Part shown: piece after piece, positions 15,944 through 22,152 of the stretch
Numbering within the stretch: the stretch's first letter is position 1
Layout of the letters: every line of letters begins with the position of its first letter
Assembly (NCBI GenBank): GCA_903911805.1
Contig: CAIWET010000512.1
Coordinates: 1 to 22,152, forward strand
Direction of reading: 5' to 3'
Length of the DNA: 22,152 nt
Source: an uncultured Ignavibacteria bacterium
GTDB taxonomy: Bacteria; Bacteroidota; Ignavibacteria; Kapaibacteriales; UBA2268
Position numbers and translations under genes: made by a program
The notes under the pieces: model-generated
Told to the model about the DNA's origin: nothing
Seen by the model: only the letters and a program-made list of their open reading frames with translations
Databases searched by the model: none

Positions 15944-18900
15944 TTACATCTTCATAAACTTCTCAAATTTATCACCAATTTTGATGAAATATACTCCTGC
16001 TGGAAGATTAGAAACATCAATCTTTAAGCCCCTCCCTTCAAGGGGAGGGGTTTGGGGTGGGGCGTCTTGCAATTCACCGAAGATATTGAAGATTTCGATT
16101 TCGTCCATAAGGGCAGGTTTAGAACCTGCCCCTACATTTATTTCAATAAAATCACTTGCTGGATTTGGAGAAATAGAAAATGAACTTTCATTAATTTCAA
16201 TTATATCATTAAAAGTTTCTTTAACTTTCAATGAAAAAGGAATTGAAAAAATATTTCCGCAACCGGTTAATATTTCGCATTTATAATTTCCATTATAAGA
16301 AGTATCAATATTGCTAAATTTCAAGAAAGAATCTTTAGTTTCGAAAATTAATTTATCATTATTATACCACTTGTAAAGTATATTATATTGATTATAGTTC
16401 CTAATTTTGATTTCAAATGTAATATCATTTCCTTTTTCGATTATTGTGTCTTTTGGCTGCGAAAGAATTGATGGAACATTTAAATTAATATTTTCCTTAT
16501 AAGCGGATTTGTTCATTATGTCCAGAGCCTCATTATTCCATTTGCCATTTTCTACAAAAATATTATTATTTACGACACAATTAGTGCCGTTAGTAACATT
16601 AATCTGATTGTCAAAATAGTTATAATCAATTGTATCATTAAAGCATTGATCAGACCAAAGACTAAGCCAACATTTTACGTTTTTAACAACATTATGATGC
16701 CACCTCGTATTGCTTGTACCATAATCAGGATAAAGAGCACCAAAGCCATTCATAACATTACTAATATAGTTATTATTGATATTTGAGCCGGGCAATGAAC
16801 TAAGAGTATAAATTCCCCCACCATCTTTCAATTTAGTCATAATAGAATCAATACGATTGAATGAAACCTGAGTGTTTCTTCCTGCGATTAACAAATTACT
16901 CCAGCCCCATCCAATTGAAATTGCTGAATAAGGTAAATTAATAAAGGAATTATTTTTAATAATTGTGCCTTCGCTAACTGGAGCAAAAATTCCTACACTG
17001 CTCTCATATTCCAATCCAATATCTCTAATTAAATTATTTTCAACTGAATTGTCTTTAACCAAATCATTTTCTGATGGACTGAATGTAAGAATACTCCCAA
17101 TCGAAACAGCACTTCCAGAAATATCCTGAAAAGTATTATTAAAAATTTTATTATTCTTACAACCAAAATATAACTGAATAGCAGTTACCCCTAAATGCTC
17201 AAATTTGCTATTTTCGAAATTTACATTTTTGCAATATTCAAGTATAATATTGCCTGGATTTTGAACCCATATATCTCCTGAGAAGCGAACATCCGCCTGA
17301 ACTACCGGGTAACCTGATTTACTATTTGGAGTGAGCCAGGTGGCGTGTGAAAACGTTAAACCCTCAAAATCAACATTTTGCAAACCTGTGCATTTTATCA
17401 ATAATTCAAGTTTTGGCAAAATTATTTCCGATTTATTAATATCTTCATTCAATCTTGGTTTGTAGTAAATTACTCCTGCATTTTTATCAAGATACCATTC
17501 ATCTTCAGAGTCGATTAATTCATAAGCATTTTCAATCCAAACAGGTGGAGCATCATACTGTTTATGAACATTGTCCCAATATGGTTGAGCCATTTTTATA
17601 TGATTGCCATTCATTGATTCGATTAAACCTCTGTGGTTTTTCCATTCATTTCTGGCGACTATTTCAATATTTGAAATATTAGACCAAGTTGAAATATTTA
17701 TCGGACTATTGTATCCATCTCCGCTTTCAGTCCAACCTTCAGCATCTTTCGATTTAGATCTGATTGCTCGTCTGCCATTTACATAAAGCTGACGAGTATC
17801 AATTGATTTATCGATATTTGCTTTATATATATTATTGCCAGCATCGTGAATTTTCCAGTTAGTAATTGTTATTCCACCACTTATAATCGGCTTTTGGCAA
17901 TCAAATGATTTGTAGTATATTCTATTCCCATTAAAACCGGAATCATCATAATCAAAAACTAAACTTGAATCCTGAGCGTAAAGTCCATCCATTAAAAAAA
18001 CTGCAATATTGCCTTGAATATTTGTATTTATTTTTCTGATTTCACTTTTAGCTTTATTAATAGTTAAAAAAGGTAAGTTATAAGTCCCAGGATTTTTATC
18101 GCTTCCGTTAGGTGAAATATAATATACAGTTTTATATTCTGATAATAATGATGAATGGATTAATTTTGTTTTTTCGGATTCTAAACCTGCATTATTTACA
18201 GTAGAAATTGAAATAGTGTTCAAATTAGAAAGAAATGCATCATTAACCGCAAATTCCATTAAGGGCTGATCTGTAGGAATTGGAGTATCTCCATTGGTAT
18301 CAAAAGTTTGAAAACTTAAGTTTTCAGGATAATTTGCAAGAAAATTATCATTTTTATATATTTTAAAGAATTTTATTCCAGATTGAATATCGGCATTAGC
18401 TTCCCATTTGATTTTCTTATTATTAATATCTAAACTCAAATTCATTGGTGCTTGTGGAGGAGTTATATCTACAACATATCCGGACATCAAAAATTCTTTG
18501 AATTTCTCAGCACTCAAGGAATCAGGTAGCCAAGATTTAGATAATTTATCCCCTTTGAAATCGATATACTTATAAATATTGATTTTTGAAAAAGTATTAG
18601 TATCAACTAGCCAAGATTTATTTAAATCCATATCATTTAATTTGTTAGTGGAATCATTAGATAGTCTTTGTTTTAAAACTGATTCAAAAAATGGCAAAGC
18701 CATTTGCCTTACAAAACTGTAATTGTGATTTTGATTTTCATTAAAGGCAATGCTTGTTAATCCGCCCTTACTTCTTAATTTATCAAAAGTATGAAGTGCT
18801 GTTCCCCAGCAATCAATGCCTGCGACATTGAAATCATTTGCACCTGCGTGCCTGATCATAATTGGAACTTTCAATGCTTCGTTGGGGTATTCAAAACTTG

Positions 18901-19432
18901 GGTCAAATGCAGGAGAATAAGCGAATGTAGCAATTGTTCGTAAAGGGAATTTCTTTGTCATTGCCAGCACCCAATGTCCACCTCCAGAATGTCCCCATAA
19001 TAGCCAAGGTACGGTTTTAAGTTCGGTATGACCTGACATTTTTGCTAAAGAATCTAATCCGGCTAAAAGTGAATTTGCTGAACCGTCATCAGGATACACC
19101 CAATCATAACAATTTTTTCCTGCTTTTGGATATAAATCAGGCCCTAAAACCGCAAAATTCCATTTATCAGCAAATACTTGATATTGAGCATCAGTTACCA
19201 TTGGTTGACCCCAACCTTCGGCACCGCAACCGTGTTGATGGATTAATATGCCTCTGATTTTTTCGGCATTTTTGGGGATAAAAATGGAATATTTTGCTTT
19301 TAATAAATAATCGCTTGAGCCACCACCATGTATTTCAACTGAATATGTATTGCCATTCCAATATGCATTAGCAGTTAATGAAAATATATTTAAAATCAGC
19401 AATTGGGCTATTATTGAAAGATACCTAAACAT
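15944..19432 (-). CDS. secreted esterase / beta-helix fusion with Ig-like and T9SS sorting domains
   Basis: A 1162-aa multidomain exported protein. Signal peptide 1-23 (ending SLTANA). An alpha/beta-hydrolase follows (about 45-255): HQHGCG at 66-70, nucleophile S149 in WGHSGGGHW, probable acid D200 in RHAGAND and base H236 in NQNHNYS. A fibronectin-III-like linker lies at about 325-430. A large right-handed beta-helix (about 435-985) starts YYISPNGSDKNPGTYNLPF and contains RQLYVNGRRAIRS, EWYLDKNAGVIYYKPR and FEGLTFSHATW; some relatives of this layout are glycoside hydrolases (GH141-like), so it may be catalytic. An Ig-like module is at about 995-1070 and the sorting domain at 1086-1162. An esterase joined to a beta-helix suggests attack on a decorated (for example acetylated or feruloylated) polysaccharide. 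The substrate is inference. Confidence 0.85.
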   Translation of the reverse strand: MFRYLSIIAQLLILNIFSLTANAYWNGNTYSVEIHGGGSSDYLLKAKYSIFIPKNAEKIRGILIHQHGCGAEGWGQPMVTDAQYQVFADKWNFAVLGPDLYPKAGKNCYDWVYPDDGSANSLLAGLDSLAKMSGHTELKTVPWLLWGHSGGGHWVLAMTKKFPLRTIATFAYSPAFDPSFEYPNEALKVPIMIRHAGANDFNVAGIDCWGTALHTFDKLRSKGGLTSIAFNENQNHNYSFVRQMALPFFESVLKQRLSNDSTNKLNDMDLNKSWLVDTNTFSKINIYKYIDFKGDKLSKSWLPDSLSAEKFKEFLMSGYVVDITPPQAPMNLSLDINNKKIKWEANADIQSGIKFFKIYKNDNFLANYPENLSFQTFDTNGDTPIPTDQPLMEFAVNDAFLSNLNTISISTVNNAGLESEKTKLIHSSLLSEYKTVYYISPNGSDKNPGTYNLPFLTINKAKSEIRKINTNIQGNIAVFLMDGLYAQDSSLVFDYDDSGFNGNRIYYKSFDCQKPIISGGITITNWKIHDAGNNIYKANIDKSIDTRQLYVNGRRAIRSKSKDAEGWTESGDGYNSPINISTWSNISNIEIVARNEWKNHRGLIESMNGNHIKMAQPYWDNVHKQYDAPPVWIENAYELIDSEDEWYLDKNAGVIYYKPRLNEDINKSEIILPKLELLIKCTGLQNVDFEGLTFSHATWLTPNSKSGYPVVQADVRFSGDIWVQNPGNIILEYCKNVNFENSKFEHLGVTAIQLYFGCKNNKIFNNTFQDISGSAVSIGSILTFSPSENDLVKDNSVENNLIRDIGLEYESSVGIFAPVSEGTIIKNNSFINLPYSAISIGWGWSNLLIAGRNTQVSFNRIDSIMTKLKDGGGIYTLSSLPGSNINNNYISNVMNGFGALYPDYGTSNTRWHHNVVKNVKCWLSLWSDQCFNDTIDYNYFDNQINVTNGTNCVVNNNIFVENGKWNNEALDIMNKSAYKENINLNVPSILSQPKDTIIEKGNDITFEIKIRNYNQYNILYKWYNNDKLIFETKDSFLKFSNIDTSYNGNYKCEILTGCGNIFSIPFSLKVKETFNDIIEINESSFSISPNPASDFIEINVGAGSKPALMDEIEIFNIFGELQDAPPQTPPLEGRGLKIDVSNLPAGVYFIKIGDKFEKFMKM
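16028..16063 (-). repeat. site-B palindromic element, family 4, copy 2, read in frame
   Basis: Arms at 16029-16036 and 16043-16050. The sequence is identical to 10664-10699 and again encodes APPQTPPLEGRGL in the loop after NIFGELQD. Confidence 0.88.
16111..16136 (-). repeat. site-A palindromic element, family 1, copy 2, read in frame
   Basis: GGGCAGGTT and AACCTGCCC (16111-16119 with 16123-16131) form a perfect 9-bp hairpin with a 3-base loop and a CTACA flank. It encodes VGAGSKPAL after the strand FIEIN. Confidence 0.88.
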
Positions 19433-19679
19433 TTTAATACCTTACTCATTTAAAAATACAAATTTACAATTATTTCGAATTTAATTTGATATTATTTTCA
19501 TATAAATGAAATGATTTGGAAACCTTTAATTTTTTATGAAATTTAAGTGCATTATACCGCAAAAACAAAATGTCTGATTTGTTCTTGCCATAAACCTAAA
19601 GAATAAGTTGCCATTTAGTAAACTACTTAAATTTGCTTAAGATATGCCAGTCCTTAGAAGCATGGTATACCTATTGGAA

Positions 19680-22152
19680 TTACATTTTTACAAACTTCTC
19701 AAATTTATCCCCAATTTTGATGAAATATACACCAGCAGGGAGATTAGAAATATCAATATTTATAATCCCCTCCTTAGCAAGGAGGGGTGGCAAACCTGAA
19801 AGGTTTGACGGGGTGGTCTTTTCTCCGAAGATATTGAAAATCTCGAAGAACACACCCCCTTGCCCCCTCTTAATAGAGGGGGAATCAAGAGAAATTTCTA
19901 TATATTCACTTGCTGGATTAGGCAATATTATCATATCAAAATTATCATTTCTAGAATCTATTGATGAAAGATTTGGTAAAATCTCTGCTTCTTCTGACCA
20001 ATCAGACCACTTCAGATATTGCTCTCTTATTCGGATTTGCCAATAATATGAGTAATTGGTATTTATATATTTTTCTGGAATTTGCAATTCGGATAAATCA
20101 ATATTCTGATTTAAATTTATTGGTTGGAATAATGGGCTGCTAGAATCACCAAAATAATCTTCTCGGCAAATTAAAGTATCCAAAAGGAAAAATTTATTTC
20201 CAGATCCATTTCTGCAAAAAATCTTATAATCTGCACAAATTATTGAATCCTTTAAATTATTAATTTTTGCTTTAAAAGTAAGCGGAATTTTCATTTGAGT
20301 TGAGAGATTGTTAGCTGTCGGTTTTTCAGGTATGGATTTATTAATTTTATAACTCCAGGAATCAACTAAAACGTTATTCATCGGTAAATTCTCGTTGCCT
20401 AAACTGAAAACTTTGCCAGTGAAACTATTACTGTCAAGATTAACATCAATTAAAGTCCAATGACGATAATCAAAAGATTTTTGAATTTCAGGATAATTAG
20501 TTTGGTTTGGATACATTCGCCATCTATCAATTCCTCCACCACCACCTCCACCTTCAATCAAGCAGGTGTTTCCTTCTATCGTGGCTCCTCTGGCGTAACC
20601 GTGAGTATGGCCGTGAGCATTCAAAACTGATTTGGGATATTTTATTAATTCATTTAATATATTATCTTGAACCCAAGAGCTGTTTCCATCGGGCCATAAT
20701 TCGCTATGTCCTGGATAATGCTGATAAGTCATTACGAATTTGACATTTAAGTTTGTATCCGATTCAATCAGGTTATTCTTAAACCAATCAACTTGATCGG
20801 CGCCTTGAATAACACTATTTAAAACGATGAATTTGATTTGACCTAAATCGAATGAATAGAATTTTTCACCTTGAGGTCCAGCAAAATCATCATATTTTAC
20901 TAAATTATAATAATTTTCAGATTCTCCTTCGTGATTCCCTATTGACACCATAAAAGGCAAATAACAAGATAAATTTGAGTGCGTGATATAATATTGATTA
21001 ATAATGTCAGGAAGGTTTTTTCCATTGGTGCTAATGTCTCCAGTATGCATTACAAGATTTACATAATTATTATAATTGCTTCCATACATCTCTTTTAATT
21101 TGGATTCGATTGCTTTGCTTACATTATCAATTTCTTCAGGATAATCCTGAGTATCGCTAATTAAAACAAATCTAATATGACCAGTTTTCTTTGTTACTTT
21201 AGGTAAAGTCTTAAAAGTAAAAATCTCTGACTTAGAAGTATCACTCAAGCATTGATAATAATAAACTGTTTCGGGCAATAATCCCTTTAACTTAACAGTA
21301 TTCCATATATTTAGAGAGTCCATTGAGAAATTATCCCCTATTGCTGTGCTTCCCAATTTATCTGTTAACCCATATTCAACTTTTGAAGCATTTGGTGTTT
21401 TAGTCATCCAACTAATATAAATTGTTGAATCTGTAGGTGATTGCAAGTATGGAAGCATCTTCATTTCCTTAGGACTATAAATATTATATCCAAAGCCACC
21501 TAAATCTTTTACTTCTTGGTCATTCAATGCTTTGTCATATATTTCAATTTTAGCTATATCGAATGGATTTGCTTCACCATCATTATCAACAAAAAAATAT
21601 AGAAAATCTGGTGATAATGCAAATCGATTGTCAATTGATTGAGCTCCACCATCTTGAAACAAAACTCCATCTATATAATACTTATAAGAAACTCCTAATT
21701 CAACGGAAATAACTAAGCGATACCAGTTATTTATTTTGATCTTATTTGCTGAATATCCTGTTGTGCTAATTCCGATAAAACCATTTGGATGGACAAATGC
21801 ATCACCATCATCAGTATTTGAAATATCAGCTTGGAAGAAACAATACCATTTACTCAATGAAGGTATTCTAAAATCAAATGCTATTGAATATTTATTTACT
21901 TTGCTTCCTCCACCATTTGCTTTCATATTATGAAAACATTTAAAATAATTAGCCCCTGCAGTTGTGATTGCAAAGTCGCCAGTATCTGGTCCTTCAATTA
22001 CTTTATGATCGCCAAATTCGATCAAATTATTTCCAATTGATGCCTTAGATATGTTAGTAGTATCATCAAAAGTCCATCTACCAATAGGTGTTGGTGCTGA
22101 AATGATATCGAAAGAAGAGATTAAGAAAATCCATAAACAACAGTATATTTTA
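19680..22152 (-). CDS. secreted metallophosphoesterase with LamG-like and T9SS sorting domains (5' end outside window)
   Basis: The reading frame is open to the window edge, so the start lies beyond 22152. A TTG at 22025 is internal, not the start. The 42 codons upstream of it begin KIYCCLWIFLISS, a signal-peptide-like stretch, then run APTPIGRWTFDDTTN into the domain. Counting from the 22025 codon: a LamG/concanavalin-like domain at about 1-175; a fibronectin-III-like purple-acid-phosphatase N-domain at about 190-275; and a calcineurin-type phosphoesterase with SDTQ (D291), TGD (D330), GNHE (N364, H365), H436 and GHTH (472-475). The first block has Q where DxH is usual. A further beta domain and the sorting domain (last 82 residues) follow. 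It probably cleaves phosphate esters or phosphodiesters outside the cell. A GIDRWRM patch after five to six glycines follows the catalytic core. Confidence 0.87.
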   Translation of the reverse strand, partial: KIYCCLWIFLISSFDIISAPTPIGRWTFDDTTNISKASIGNNLIEFGDHKVIEGPDTGDFAITTAGANYFKCFHNMKANGGGSKVNKYSIAFDFRIPSLSKWYCFFQADISNTDDGDAFVHPNGFIGISTTGYSANKIKINNWYRLVISVELGVSYKYYIDGVLFQDGGAQSIDNRFALSPDFLYFFVDNDGEANPFDIAKIEIYDKALNDQEVKDLGGFGYNIYSPKEMKMLPYLQSPTDSTIYISWMTKTPNASKVEYGLTDKLGSTAIGDNFSMDSLNIWNTVKLKGLLPETVYYYQCLSDTSKSEIFTFKTLPKVTKKTGHIRFVLISDTQDYPEEIDNVSKAIESKLKEMYGSNYNNYVNLVMHTGDISTNGKNLPDIINQYYITHSNLSCYLPFMVSIGNHEGESENYYNLVKYDDFAGPQGEKFYSFDLGQIKFIVLNSVIQGADQVDWFKNNLIESDTNLNVKFVMTYQHYPGHSELWPDGNSSWVQDNILNELIKYPKSVLNAHGHTHGYARGATIEGNTCLIEGGGGGGGIDRWRMYPNQTNYPEIQKSFDYRHWTLIDVNLDSNSFTGKVFSLGNENLPMNNVLVDSWSYKINKSIPEKPTANNLSTQMKIPLTFKAKINNLKDSIICADYKIFCRNGSGNKFFLLDTLICREDYFGDSSSPLFQPINLNQNIDLSELQIPEKYINTNYSYYWQIRIREQYLKWSDWSEEAEILPNLSSIDSRNDNFDMIILPNPASEYIEISLDSPSIKRGQGGVFFEIFNIFGEKTTPSNLSGLPPLLAKEGIINIDISNLPAGVYFIKIGDKFEKFVKM
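19766..19817 (-). repeat. site-B palindromic element, family 5 (two hairpins), read in frame
   Basis: CCCCTCCTT/AAGGAGGGG (19767-19775 with 19779-19787) and CAAACCT/AGGTTTG (19791-19797 with 19801-19807) are two perfect hairpins in a row. Read on the minus strand they encode TPSNLSGLPPLLAKEGI in the loop after NIFGEKT. Confidence 0.87.
19853..19889 (-). repeat. site-A palindromic element, family 2, copy 2, read in frame
   Basis: CCCCCTCT/AGAGGGGG (19863-19870 with 19875-19882) with loop TAAT. It differs from the 10748-10786 copy mainly in the C-run and encodes the same DSPSIKRGQGGV after YIEIS. Confidence 0.88.

Larger units (their letters stand above)
15913..16084 (-). repeat. long repeat: sorting-domain 3' half plus 3' flank, copy 2
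   Basis: This 172-base stretch matches 10531-10720 once the 18-base indel is removed, with two substitutions seen. It covers the end of the 1162-aa gene, its site-B element and the 3' flank. Identity stops right after the CACCGAAGAT that encodes part of NIFGE. Confidence 0.9.

Noticed and set aside
15981..16286. Plus-strand reading frame of 101 codons opposite the sorting domain of the 1162-aa gene, and similar frames at 8634-8861 and 19633-20046
   Set aside because: They share KYTPAGRLE-like beginnings only because they are the antisense of conserved sorting domains and their GC-rich elements. They have no ribosome site or independent motif.
22023..22025. TTG at 22025 as the start of the metallophosphoesterase
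   Set aside because: The frame is open upstream to the window edge and encodes a hydrophobic export-signal-like stretch and the beginning of the LamG-like domain.

Overview
The window is AT-rich (roughly 30% GC by eye, not computed) and comes from a bacterium with a type IX secretion system (T9SS). Four large minus-strand genes end in type A sorting domains (PNPASD near the start, GVYFIKIGDKFEKFVKM-like ending), which points to the Bacteroidota / Ignavibacteriota / Kapaibacteriota group. The exact lineage is inference. There are no rRNA, tRNA, CRISPR or transposase genes.

Layout. (1) 159-2877, plus strand: an MBL-fold hydrolase, an LptE-like outer-membrane lipoprotein and a processive family 2 glycosyltransferase, closed by a good intrinsic terminator. 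(2) 3051-4915, plus strand: a VapBC toxin-antitoxin pair, a DUF1569/DinB-like protein and an uncharacterised 233-aa protein, ending in stem-loops between convergent genes. (3) 5015-8343, minus strand: a di-haem membrane cytochrome b overlapping a deca-haem cytochrome c, a CDF metal-efflux protein with a His/Asp-rich zinc-ribbon protein, and a small exported protein. (4) 8431-22152, minus strand: an accessory block of exported proteins. In transcription order these are a metallophosphoesterase (5' end outside the window), an esterase/beta-helix fusion, a GGAI-repeat beta-helix protein, a GH3 glycosidase with a discoidin-like domain, and a pectate-lyase-like beta-helix protein. A broken partial copy of the last gene lies just beyond it. 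The set looks like surface-exposed or secreted machinery for handling polysaccharides or other glycosylated polymers.

The most unusual feature is in the sorting domains of block 4. In each of four proteins, two fixed loops carry short, GC-rich, hairpin-forming DNA elements that are read through in frame: site A after the YIEIN strand and site B after NIFGE. Five element families are present in mosaic combinations (A1B3, A2B4, A1B4, A2B5), so the two sites appear to have been exchanged independently. A 172-nt stretch of one sorting domain and its 3' flank is nearly identical in two otherwise unrelated genes. One of those flanks holds a longer palindrome, and the other has the form expected after deletion between 8-bp direct repeats. 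A seven-codon sorting-domain remnant precedes the 602-aa gene, and a truncated copy of that gene's 5' end abuts its own sorting domain. Together these suggest that T9SS sorting domains here act as recombination hot spots and as a landing site for palindromic repeats that add peptide to the exported protein's tail.
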